From Enterococcus sp. 9D6_DIV0238 (GTDB taxonomy: Bacteria > Bacillota > Bacilli > Lactobacillales > Enterococcaceae): a stretch of 64,000 nucleotides of DNA. Of the stretch, positions 1 to 8,070 are shown piece after piece. The translations under genes and the position numbers were made by a program. Position 1 is the first letter of the stretch. Every line of letters begins with the position of its first letter. Below the pieces are notes generated by a model. It saw nothing but the letters and a program-made list of their open reading frames with translations, was not told the DNA's origin and ran no database searches. The stretch spans positions 2,135,501 through 2,199,500 of the forward strand of contig NZ_CP147246.1 of assembly GCF_002174455.2 (NCBI RefSeq), read 5' to 3'.

Positions 1-178
1 TATGGAGACAACATTACTTCCAGTGGTAGATTCATCGGGCAATGCGCTGATCGATGATTTTTCTGGAAAGCCGGCTTATAGCAATTCTGCTGTTCGATTG
101 GCTATTCCGAATGCAACAAAAATCTACCCAGTACAATATGCAACAGAACTGACTTGGATTTTAGCCGAGTTACCTTAA
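1..178 (+). CDS. WxL-domain surface protein, C-terminal end (5' end outside window)
   Basis: Only the last 58 codons are inside the window, read from base 2 to the stop at 176-178. The tail contains the second conserved WxL signature, TELTWIL, near the end, preceded by KIYPVQY. The same ending (PVQY, then TELTWIL) occurs in the complete WxL protein at 41103-41906, so this is the cluster 1 counterpart of that protein. WxL domains bind peptidoglycan non-covalently on the outside of the cell. The next WxL gene follows after about 70 bases on the same strand, so the two are probably co-transcribed. The family call is firm; the full length and N-terminus cannot be judged here. Confidence 0.88.
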   Translation, partial: METTLLPVVDSSGNALIDDFSGKPAYSNSAVRLAIPNATKIYPVQYATELTWILAELP

Positions 179-248
179 CCATGTGATACTTCTGGATTCG
201 TCCAGGTTATCAAATAAATTATATAGAAACATACAGGAGGAAATACAA

Positions 249-1007
249 ATGAAATTAACAACACTATCATCAGCAGCGATCGTAGCTGCACTAACACTAG
301 GTGCTTTAGCGCCGACAGCAGCAATGGCAGCTCCAACAGAATTAGAATCAACTGGAACTGTAAAAGTTGAAGAAGGTGGCGACGAAGAAAGCCCAGGCGT
401 TGTCGATCCAGAAAATCCAGATGTGGTTTTACCACCTGTTAATCCAGAACCAGGCGAAACTGTAAACCCAGATTTAGGACCATTGATGATTGAAAGAACT
501 TCTAACTTAGACTTTGGCACAATCAAAACTTCAGCAAACGAAGTAACAGCTTATGCAACAGCAGCAAGCTTCGGTGAAGGCCCAGAAGCAGCAACACGTG
601 GTGCTTATGTACAATGGCGTGATATCCGTGCTGGGGGAACATTTGGCTACACTGTAACTGCTGAAATGACACAACAATTTACGGGGGCTAGCTCAAACGC
701 ATTAAGCGGTTCTACTATTGATTTCAGTAATGGATTTGTAGCAGCGCAAGGCGATAACACAAATGCAATTCCTTCAAATCTAACACCAGCTTTCCAATTG
801 ACTGAAAATGGTGGCGCTCAAACAATTGTGACTGCAAATCAAGCAGCACAAGAAGGAAAAGGACGTTATATCATGGCTTTTGGTAACAGTACAGATGCTA
901 CAGAAGGAAACTCTGTTAAATTAACTGTTCCAGCAGCAACAGCATCAAACATGGCTGTTGACACATATACAGCTAAAGTGACTTGGAAAGTCGTAGCTGC
1001 TCAATAA
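249..1007 (+). CDS. WxL-domain surface protein, variant with degenerate first motif
   Basis: 252 aa, secreted and predicted to attach to peptidoglycan. The start at 249 is chosen for the AGGAGG at 235-240; the frame is open further upstream but has no ribosome site there. A signal peptide (residues 1-28, ending AAMAA) is followed by an acidic Pro/Glu/Asp linker (about 35-75) and the WxL domain. The first motif region reads GYTVTAEM, with Tyr where most WxL proteins have Trp, and the C-terminal motif is YTAKVTWKV. The closest relative in the window is the protein at 41945-42787, which has the same Tyr variant. It lies between a classical WxL gene and the WxL-interacting membrane protein gene, in one operon. 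Family call firm; ligand and function unknown. Confidence 0.9.
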   Translation: MKLTTLSSAAIVAALTLGALAPTAAMAAPTELESTGTVKVEEGGDEESPGVVDPENPDVVLPPVNPEPGETVNPDLGPLMIERTSNLDFGTIKTSANEVTAYATAASFGEGPEAATRGAYVQWRDIRAGGTFGYTVTAEMTQQFTGASSNALSGSTIDFSNGFVAAQGDNTNAIPSNLTPAFQLTENGGAQTIVTANQAAQEGKGRYIMAFGNSTDATEGNSVKLTVPAATASNMAVDTYTAKVTWKVVAAQ

Positions 1008-1022
1008 TATCAGCTTTTCCTA

Positions 1023-1205
1023 AAGAGGCTGAGACAAAAGCGTTTAGCTCCGAGAAATAAGAAGAAATTCACGAAAATTGCTTTTCAAATTTTTGTGAAT
1101 TTCAGCTTATTCCCGAAGCCTTCAACTCTTAGTGCTTTAGCACTTAGAATTTGATGTGATCGAAGCGTAGCGTAGTAGCTGCTTTTTTCTCACCGTTTAT
1201 TCGGG
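1023..1205 (+). repeat. Interspersed intergenic repeat, copy 1
   Basis: This repeat begins with GAGGCTGAGACAAAAG and contains a hairpin (AAATTCACGAAAATT paired with AATTTTTGTGAATTT around 1070-1106). A second copy lies on the opposite strand at 10391-10520. Copy 1 carries about 55 extra bases (about 1121-1176) between the hairpin and the shared GCTGCTTTTTTCTC block. It separates the WxL gene from the DUF916 gene and may lower transcription of the downstream membrane genes. It resembles in kind the short palindromic repeats reported in enterococcal genomes; the exact family was not checked. Confidence 0.75.
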
Positions 1206-1266
1206 CTTATGATTCGAATCAATAGTAATATACATAGAAAAAATAAAAAGACATGAGGTTATAGAG

Positions 1267-2412
1267 ATGAAAAAAAGAGTAAGAGTAATAGGAATTGTTT
1301 TATTGATCATGTTGACGTTTTTGCCGAGTGTTCTTTTTAGTCGTTCGGTTTATGCAGATGACAGTAGTGAAGCGGCAGACGATGTTGCCGGTGCTACAGG
1401 TTTTACCTATAGCCTTAACTTTCCAGAAAATCAAATGGAAGACAATATTGGTTATTACAAATTAAAGATGAATAAAGGACAGGAACAAACGATTACGCTC
1501 ACCTTATCGAATCCTAGTGCTGAAAAAATTACGGTCAATATTGGCTTGAATGGCGCTGTTACTAATCAAAATGGTGTGATCGAATATGGTGATTCGGAAA
1601 TAGAAAATGACGCTTCTTTACAGTTTGATTTTGAAGATATTGTTTCAGGTCCAGAAACAGTTGACTTAGCAGCTGGTGAAACAAAAACAGTTGAAATCAA
1701 GATCAAGATGCCTGAAACAGGAACAAAAGGAGTGATTGCTGGAGGAATCCAGCTGATGAAAGCTGACCAGGATGGAAATGTGTCTAATGAAGGCGGTTCT
1801 CGAATTATTAATCAATACGCCTATATCATTGGTCTTTTACTTCAAGAATCGGATCAGGACCTGACGCCAGACTTGAAGCTGAATAAAGTATTTGCCGGAC
1901 AAAATAATTACCGAAATGCGATTTTCGTGGATTTTTCGAATGTGATCCCAGCATTCTTAAATGATATGACAGTAGAGACACAAATCAATGCAAAGGGGAA
2001 TGAAGCTGTTTTATATGAACGTAAACAAACCGCAATGCGCATGGCGCCAAATTCCTTTATCCAATTTCCTATCAGTATGAACGGGGAAAGAATGGTTTCA
2101 GGTACTTATGTGGCCAATATTTTAGTAACCTCTGGTGATCAAAAGTGGGCGTGGAAAGAAGAGTTCGAAATCACACAGGAAGACGCAGATAAATTTAATG
2201 AACGGGATGTCGGTTTAGTACAGGAAAAAGGCTTTAACTGGCAGTTGATCGTAATGATCGTTGGTGCTGTTTTAGCATTAGGTGGAGTAGTTTACGGATT
2301 GATCGTATTTCTACGTAAAAAACAGCAAAAGAAAGAACAAGCAGAAAAACTAGCACGAAAAAAGAAAAAAGCGAACGGAACCAAGAGTAAAAAGCGACCG
2401 CTAGATGAATAG
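1267..2412 (+). CDS. WxL-interacting membrane protein (DUF916 + DUF3324)
   Basis: 381 aa. Signal peptide (about 1-30, ending VYA), an N-terminal DUF916 region (about 45-165), a DUF3324 region (about 170-305), one transmembrane helix (about 327-349) and a very basic cytoplasmic tail of about 30 residues rich in Lys. In the literature these two domains belong to WxL-interacting proteins (WxLIP), with proposed peptidoglycan-binding and host-binding parts. The ribosome site is GAGG before the ATG. It is about 60 percent similar by eye to the cluster 2 protein at 42931-44007, including PENQ, GYYKLKM, NGVIEY, FEDIV and FNERDVGLVQEK. The gene is followed after 12 bases by the two-helix membrane protein. 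Probable role: holding or presenting WxL proteins at the membrane-wall interface. Confidence 0.92.
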   Translation: MKKRVRVIGIVLLIMLTFLPSVLFSRSVYADDSSEAADDVAGATGFTYSLNFPENQMEDNIGYYKLKMNKGQEQTITLTLSNPSAEKITVNIGLNGAVTNQNGVIEYGDSEIENDASLQFDFEDIVSGPETVDLAAGETKTVEIKIKMPETGTKGVIAGGIQLMKADQDGNVSNEGGSRIINQYAYIIGLLLQESDQDLTPDLKLNKVFAGQNNYRNAIFVDFSNVIPAFLNDMTVETQINAKGNEAVLYERKQTAMRMAPNSFIQFPISMNGERMVSGTYVANILVTSGDQKWAWKEEFEITQEDADKFNERDVGLVQEKGFNWQLIVMIVGAVLALGGVVYGLIVFLRKKQQKKEQAEKLARKKKKANGTKSKKRPLDE

Positions 2413-2424
2413 GGGCTGAGGCAA

Positions 2425-3093
2425 ATGTCTATTTTGGAAACTATATTTATAGGAGGAGTTGCAGCAGCAATCTTGGCACTTATCGGCAGCCTCCTCTTCT
2501 TGCTTCAGTACTTTACACAGAAGAAAAAAATTGCCAAACTACCAAAGAAAAAATTTAAGAGCAAAAAGAAAAATAAAAAAATTGCGGGACAAAGAAAACT
2601 CCTTCAAAAAAAGAAAAAACGCAGTTTGAAACTAATGATTTTTTTAATGATCATAAGTGTGGCGTTTGCAGGTGCTTCGGGCTATCTTTCTTACTATCAA
2701 TCGATGAATCTAACCGCAGATGACTCTGATTCTGTTGTCAAAGGCTATTATTTGCTTCGAGACTTTGAAGAGCAGCTGATTTTAGCAAGGGATCAAGGCG
2801 ATGAAGAAGAAAAGCTACAGCAAAATATCCGTTACCTTGCTACAGCCATGGCTAGTTATGGAACGAAAAAAGCTAGTACGGTCAATTCTCAAGAAGGTCA
2901 GCTTGTGTTGAATCGTTATTATAATGCCACAAAACAATTAGGGATGAATGCAAGTACACAGACGAAGAATTTTTATAACAATCCTACATTAGTCGAAGAA
3001 TTTTTGAAGGATATTGCCAAAGCACAAGAATATGAGCAGGCTGCATTTGCCTATTACAAGGTCAACGAAGACGCATTTTCAGAAGAAAAATGA
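2425..3093 (+). CDS. WxL-cluster two-helix membrane protein, family not recognised
   Basis: 222 aa. Helix 1 at about 5-30, a strongly basic cytoplasmic loop (about 33-68, mostly Lys/Arg), helix 2 at about 69-89, then an extracellular region to the end. The external part contains YYQSMNLT, DSDS, YYLLRDF, MASYGTKKAS and GQLVLNRYY, all nearly unchanged in the cluster 2 protein at 44052-44723. I do not recognise a named domain. Its constant place between the DUF916/DUF3324 protein and the signal-peptidase-like protein in both clusters indicates a shared role in WxL protein assembly or anchoring; this is inference. It starts 12 bases after the upstream gene, with GGGGCTGAGG as ribosome site. Confidence 0.85.
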   Translation: MSILETIFIGGVAAAILALIGSLLFLLQYFTQKKKIAKLPKKKFKSKKKNKKIAGQRKLLQKKKKRSLKLMIFLMIISVAFAGASGYLSYYQSMNLTADDSDSVVKGYYLLRDFEEQLILARDQGDEEEKLQQNIRYLATAMASYGTKKASTVNSQEGQLVLNRYYNATKQLGMNASTQTKNFYNNPTLVEEFLKDIAKAQEYEQAAFAYYKVNEDAFSEEK

Positions 3094-3099
3094 TTTGAG

Positions 3100-3780
3100 T
3101 TGTTTGCGATGAAAAAAAGAATGAATCAAGAAAAGAAACAAAGAAAAACGTCTGATACACATCAACATAACAAGAAAAAGCAAGTCTCTAAGTCCTTAAA
3201 TCAACGAAAAAGGAAGACGAAAGGATCCATTCGAAGGAAGAATGGAAAGAAAAAGAAGACGGTACTTCGGGACATTATTCTCACTACCGTTTTTACGATC
3301 TTTTTATCGCTGGCGATCGGTTCCATCTTCTTTAAAGTGACGACTGTTCAGGGACATAGTATGATTCCCAATTTAAGAGATGGAGATATATTGCTTATCA
3401 AAAAAAGAACGGACTTGAGGCGTTTCGATCTAGTTACTTTTATGAATGAAAAAAATAATGTTCAGGCTCGGCGACTTATCGGACTACCAGGTGAAAAAAT
3501 TGTTTATAAAGAGGACACGTTATATGTTGATGATCAGCCTGTTGACGAAAAATTCATAGTAGATGAAGTCAATGAAAGTCAACGCAATGGTAAAAATTTC
3601 ACTGAAGATTTTACGAGTGAGGATCTGACTTCGACAAAAACAATTCCAGAAGGTTACTACTTAGTACTTGGAGACAATCGACCGTATGCTGCGGATAGTC
3701 GAGTATACGGATTGATCTCGGCTGAAAATATGATTGGAAAAGTAGATTTTCATTGGAGCTTGAGTAACGTCAAGAGGTAA
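3100..3780 (+). CDS. Type I signal peptidase-like protein with Lys-to-Arg change in the active site
   Basis: 226 aa from the TTG at 3100, or 223 aa from the ATG at 3109; neither start has a strong ribosome site. A basic cytoplasmic N-terminus of about 55 residues is followed by one helix (about 57-78) and a signal peptidase S26 domain. Box B is GHSMIP with the expected catalytic Ser87; box E is GDNRPYAADSR. Box D reads ARRLIGLPGE, where the first Arg (124) sits at the position of the catalytic general-base Lys of SipS (KRIIGLPG) and LepB. It is the last gene of WxL cluster 1. It either has unusual chemistry or acts as a non-catalytic assembly factor. The family call is certain; activity is doubtful. 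Confidence 0.88.
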   Translation: MFAMKKRMNQEKKQRKTSDTHQHNKKKQVSKSLNQRKRKTKGSIRRKNGKKKKTVLRDIILTTVFTIFLSLAIGSIFFKVTTVQGHSMIPNLRDGDILLIKKRTDLRRFDLVTFMNEKNNVQARRLIGLPGEKIVYKEDTLYVDDQPVDEKFIVDEVNESQRNGKNFTEDFTSEDLTSTKTIPEGYYLVLGDNRPYAADSRVYGLISAENMIGKVDFHWSLSNVKR

Positions 3781-3984
3781 GAAATCGAAAGTGAAAAACA
3801 GATACAAGAGAATACATACGGAAAGTTAAGATGAAGTTTTTAGGTTTAGTCTCAAATGAAATAAACATAATTGAATAACAAGGAAAGTCACTTGAAAAAA
3901 AGAGCGGGCAACTATTCTATTATTTTTTATTACCTACAATATTTCTTTTATTTCCTAAATTAAAATGAATAGGAGCTCGATCCA

Positions 3985-5355
3985 TTGAATGAAAAATTAG
4001 TAAAGAAAATCAACAATAGAGAAGCTAAAATTGGTGTAATTGGGTTAGGCTATGTCGGATTGCCGTTAGCAATGGAGTTTGTATCCGCAGGTTTTGAGGT
4101 TATCGGAATCGACACCAATGAAAAGATAGTCCAGAGCTTGAATGATGGATACTCCCACATTCTAGACATAAATGAAGAGGTAGTGGCGTCTGCAGTAGAA
4201 GAAGGGAAATTTGTTGCGACAACAGAGTTTGAACATATTTGTAAGTTGGATGCATTGAGTGTTTGTGTGCCGACTCCTTTGAATCAAAATCAAGAGCCGG
4301 ATATTAGTTTTTTAGAATTTACAGCGAACAAAATTGAGAAGTATATGGAGTCTGAGTTGTTGATTTCTGTTGAGAGTACTACATATCCAGGTTCTACAAG
4401 AGAATTGTTCTATGAGAAATTTGAGCAAGGGGATAAGGAAATTGGGAAAGACTATTACTTATGTTTTTCACCAGAGAGAGTCGATCCAGGGAATGCTAAA
4501 TTTCAAACTAAGAACATCCCTAAAGTGTTAGGTGGGATAACTGCTGAAAGCTCAGAACTTGGAAAAATTCTTTATGGCTCAATCATAGAAGAAGTCATCA
4601 TAGTTAGCTCCCCGGAAACAGCGGAGATGAGTAAGCTGCTTGAAAACACCTTTAGAAGTATCAATATTGCCTTCATTAATGAAATGGCTATGATGTGTGA
4701 GCGGATGGGTATCGATATTTGGGAATCCATCGATGCAGCAGCAACTAAGCCGTTTGGATTTATGCCTTTTTATCCAGGCGCTGGCGTTGGAGGGCACTGT
4801 ATTCCGTTAGATCCTATGTATCTTTATTGGAAAGGAAAACAAAATAAATTTTTCAACAAGTTTATTGAACTTTCTCAGGATATTAATATGAACATGCCTT
4901 TCAATGTACTAACTAAAATCCAAGAGAGCTTAAACGGACAAGGAAAATCGATCAAAAATGCTCGGATATTGATAGTAGGTCTATCTTACAAACCAAATGT
5001 TGGTGATATTCGAGAATCTCCATCACTAGACATCTACGAAAAATTGAAGCAAAAACATGCGAAAATAGATATTCTTGATCCATTTGTTCCTTCATTTAGA
5101 GATTCACAGGGAGAAATAATTTCGGTAATGCAAGAAAATAACTGTATGTATTCGATCTATGATTGTGTCGTTATTTTGACAAAACATGATTCGATCGACT
5201 ATCAATTATTGTTGAGCGAAAGTAAAGCGATCGTCGATATGAGTCGAACGTATACGATAAATGAAGAAAAAGTATTTAGGATAGGTGGCGGGTCATCTAA
5301 CCATCATCTACGTAGAAAACTTAGGATCAAGGAGAGCAAAATTAGTGGAATTTAA
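3985..5355 (+). CDS. Nucleotide-sugar 6-dehydrogenase (UDP-HexNAc dehydrogenase type)
   Basis: 456 aa. It oxidises C6 of a UDP-sugar to the uronic acid with two NAD+. The N-terminal Rossmann motif is GVIGLGYVGLP (17-27), followed by CVPTPL and ESTTYPGST. The catalytic segment GGHCIPLDP contains Cys272, and the C-terminal UDP-binding domain has GLSYKPNVGDIRESP. These signatures fit the WbpA/TviB group acting on UDP-GlcNAc or UDP-ManNAc better than streptococcal HasB, which has GGYCLPKD. The start is the TTG at 3985, with AGGAG at 3971-3975. It overlaps the next gene by 11 bases, so the two are translationally coupled. It supplies the uronic acid donor for the downstream synthase; the exact substrate is not settled by sequence alone. 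Confidence 0.85.
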   Translation: MNEKLVKKINNREAKIGVIGLGYVGLPLAMEFVSAGFEVIGIDTNEKIVQSLNDGYSHILDINEEVVASAVEEGKFVATTEFEHICKLDALSVCVPTPLNQNQEPDISFLEFTANKIEKYMESELLISVESTTYPGSTRELFYEKFEQGDKEIGKDYYLCFSPERVDPGNAKFQTKNIPKVLGGITAESSELGKILYGSIIEEVIIVSSPETAEMSKLLENTFRSINIAFINEMAMMCERMGIDIWESIDAAATKPFGFMPFYPGAGVGGHCIPLDPMYLYWKGKQNKFFNKFIELSQDINMNMPFNVLTKIQESLNGQGKSIKNARILIVGLSYKPNVGDIRESPSLDIYEKLKQKHAKIDILDPFVPSFRDSQGEIISVMQENNCMYSIYDCVVILTKHDSIDYQLLLSESKAIVDMSRTYTINEEKVFRIGGGSSNHHLRRKLRIKESKISGI

Positions 5356-6640
5356 GAAGAAACGTAGAGAGCATATCATACTGTCGTGTATTACTTTTCT
5401 GTTTTGCGCCTTATTGATAGGATTGATTGGTTTTTGGAGAACAGGTCATATTTCGAGTGCATTTAGTATATATGGTTGGTTTATGATCACATATTTAGTT
5501 ATCAAGACAGGCTTATCGATGTTTTATCGGGTAGATACCAGCACACCACCGGACTTAGAAGTGACCGTAGTCATTCCAGTCTATAATGAATCAAAATCAG
5601 CGCTTTTAAAGTTATTAGAGGGCCTATCGAAACAAACCTATCCGATCAAAGAAGTATTTATTGTTGATGATGGTAGTCAACGATATATATTGGATACTGT
5701 TTTAGAAGAAATTCACCATTTACTTCCTTTAGATTTTGTTCAAAAAGTTTTTGTCGGACAATTGCCTCATAACCAAGGGAAGAGATTTGCGCAAGCATAT
5801 GCGTTTGAGCGTAGCACTGGAGACATTTTTTTCACGATGGATTCAGATGGAGAAATTTTTCCTTCGACGTTATATGAGTTGATGCGTCCGTTTAAGGATA
5901 CAAACGTTCAAGCTGTGACAGGACATATCAACGCTAGAAACCGAAAGAATTCATTATTATCGTATCTATTGGATATGAGGTATGATAATGCCTTTCGTGT
6001 AGAACGAGCGTCACAATCTGTCACAGGAAATATTTTGGTCTGCTCTGGTCCGATCAGTTGTTACCGACGCACTGTTGTGATGAACAATTTGGATCGCTAT
6101 TTGAATCAAACCGTATTTGGCTCACTTGCCCATGTAGGAGACGATCGGTGTCTCACAAATTACGCGAATGAACGTGGAAAAACAGTTTATCAGGAGTCAG
6201 CTAAATGTATCACTGACGTTCCAGAAAAAATTAGTGTGTTTTTAAAACAACAAACAAGATGGAGTAAATCGTTCTTTAGAGAAAGCTTTCTGTCTATGAA
6301 ATTGTTGAGAAAACGTCCGATGGTTTTTGTTTGGTCAATAACCGAAATTTTCCTCTGGATCGTATTTTTAGGTGCTATTTCATATAATATCATTTGGCAT
6401 TTCGGTAATTTAACATTGAAAGACTGGCTGTTCTTTTTACTGTTGGCTTGTCTTTCTGCATATGCTCGGAATGTTCATTACATGTTCAAACACCCATTGT
6501 GCTACTTATTAGCACCGTTATATGGTATTTTTCACTTTTTTACTATCCATCTAGTTCGCTTTTATGCGTTATTGACTTTAAAAGATAATAGATGGGGCAC
6601 TAGAACGAGTCAAATTGAAGTAGATAAGAAGCGTTTGTGA
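5345..6640 (+). CDS. hasA: Hyaluronan synthase-like processive glycosyltransferase (HasA family)
   Basis: 431 aa from the GTG at 5345, chosen because AAGGAG lies at 5329-5334; an in-frame start at 5285 would overlap the previous gene by 71 bases. It is a family 2 membrane glycosyltransferase: N-terminal helices (about 11-60), DDGS (108-111), DSD (166-168), GDDRCLTNYA (265-274), QQTRW (302-306) with KSFFRES after it, then C-terminal helices. Blocks such as GHINARNR, RYDNAF, QSVTGNILVCSGP, RNVHYM.KHP and WGTR agree closely with my recollection of Streptococcus pyogenes HasA (419 aa), including the ends. It would polymerise and export a glycan from UDP-sugars at the membrane. The product could be hyaluronan or a related polymer, since the partner dehydrogenase is not HasB-like. 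Confidence 0.85.
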   Translation: MEFKKKRREHIILSCITFLFCALLIGLIGFWRTGHISSAFSIYGWFMITYLVIKTGLSMFYRVDTSTPPDLEVTVVIPVYNESKSALLKLLEGLSKQTYPIKEVFIVDDGSQRYILDTVLEEIHHLLPLDFVQKVFVGQLPHNQGKRFAQAYAFERSTGDIFFTMDSDGEIFPSTLYELMRPFKDTNVQAVTGHINARNRKNSLLSYLLDMRYDNAFRVERASQSVTGNILVCSGPISCYRRTVVMNNLDRYLNQTVFGSLAHVGDDRCLTNYANERGKTVYQESAKCITDVPEKISVFLKQQTRWSKSFFRESFLSMKLLRKRPMVFVWSITEIFLWIVFLGAISYNIIWHFGNLTLKDWLFFLLLACLSAYARNVHYMFKHPLCYLLAPLYGIFHFFTIHLVRFYALLTLKDNRWGTRTSQIEVDKKRL

Positions 6641-6796
6641 TGTAGTAAATAGTGGGAGTTTTATTTGGAAATATGAGTGAAAAAGTAACTATTTATACTC
6701 AGTCTTGTGTAAATCTGAAATCATTTTGATGGTATAGGGGAACAATAGGGTGGTTCAAAAAAATAGTTACATAAATGATAGGGAAAGGATGTACAA

Positions 6797-7909
6797 ATGG
6801 ATCTTTTAAAAAAGTCAAAAATGGTTGCTATACTGGCTGTCTTAATTTTGATCGGAACAACGATCTTTATATTTTCCAAAGTAGCGTTCATTTTTAGACC
6901 ATTAGAGGCGATCGTATCAAGTATTTTACTACCTATTTTGATTTCAGTGTTTATCTTTTATATATTCTTACCTATTTTTAAGCAGCTGGAACGAATAACT
7001 AAACGAAGAAATCTATCCGTCTTTTTGATCGTTTTATTGATTTTATCGGTAGTTTTCCTAGGGATCCAAGTTGTTATGCCTATGATCATTACAGAAATTG
7101 GTAAATTTGTAGCTCAAATTCCGACGATTATTTATTCGATCAGTCAGCTGGTTGAAAGCTCTGTATTGGAAGAAAAAGTGGCTCCTTTGCTGGAATCTTT
7201 GGACTTAAATCAAATGGGGAGAGTCATTATTCAAGTGATTTCTGGTGCGAGATCGAGTTTGAGCGGTATCGTAGAGGTCATTTCTCATTCCGCCATCATT
7301 ATTTTTACAATCCCGTTATTACTAGTTTATATGTTTAAAGATGGTGAAAAAATTCCAAGTAAGCTGCAGGAAATAACACCTGAAGACTATCAGCAGTTGG
7401 TCAAGGATTGGTGTCGGGATTTTCATAACGCTGCTTCTACTTATATCAGTGGAAAAATGATGGTATGTGCGTACGTAGGCGTCAGCAGCTATCTGGTATT
7501 TAAAATACTTGGGTTGCCCAATGCTCTTTTGTTAGGATTGATTTGCGGATTGATGGATATCGTTCCTTATTTTGGCCCATTTATCGGTGTTATCCCAGCA
7601 CTGTTATATGCGTTGAGTCAGGATTTGAAAACGGCCATATTGTTGATCCTATTTATAACAGCTATTCAATTCGGTGAATCTTATTTGGTATCACCGATCG
7701 TAATGAACAAAGTAAGTAAGATCCACCCAATTATTGCTGTATTTCTATTGTTGATTGCAGGAAATCTTTTAGGCTTCTTAGGAATGATTGTCGCGCTTCC
7801 GATGTATACGATCATTCGTGGAATGGTAAGGACCTTTATCGACTTTCGAAAAAAATGCAAAAGGCGAGTTGATTCAGGCGTTTACGCTTCTGAAAAGATT
7901 AAAAATTAG
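6797..7909 (+). CDS. AI-2E family (UPF0118) membrane transporter
   Basis: 370 aa with about eight hydrophobic segments, starting at residues 10-30 and 35-60. The C-terminal half has the typical family pattern: GLMDIVPYFGPFIGVIPA (about 250-267), then GESYLVSPIVMNKVSKIHPI. Family members include TqsA-like autoinducer-2 exporters and ion antiporters, so the substrate cannot be stated. The ribosome site AAAGGAT lies 8 bases before the ATG. It stands alone: about 155 bases after hasA and about 160 bases before the next gene. Confidence 0.85.
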   Translation: MDLLKKSKMVAILAVLILIGTTIFIFSKVAFIFRPLEAIVSSILLPILISVFIFYIFLPIFKQLERITKRRNLSVFLIVLLILSVVFLGIQVVMPMIITEIGKFVAQIPTIIYSISQLVESSVLEEKVAPLLESLDLNQMGRVIIQVISGARSSLSGIVEVISHSAIIIFTIPLLLVYMFKDGEKIPSKLQEITPEDYQQLVKDWCRDFHNAASTYISGKMMVCAYVGVSSYLVFKILGLPNALLLGLICGLMDIVPYFGPFIGVIPALLYALSQDLKTAILLILFITAIQFGESYLVSPIVMNKVSKIHPIIAVFLLLIAGNLLGFLGMIVALPMYTIIRGMVRTFIDFRKKCKRRVDSGVYASEKIKN

Positions 7910-8070
7910 AGGCACTTAAAAAGTAGTTTAGAACAAGCTTGAACACTAAATTAAATGAGATAGGTCATTAAAGGAGGTGTTGGTAAAGAATTTGGTTTAA
8001 ATGATCAAAAGTATAAATAAGCCGAAAATGACAAGTAGAAATGCGTAACCTATATGAAAGGACGAAAATA

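Noticed and set aside
7971..7994. Strong AAGGAGG without a gene
   Set aside because: The nearest start codons give frames of only a few codons; probably a remnant or chance.
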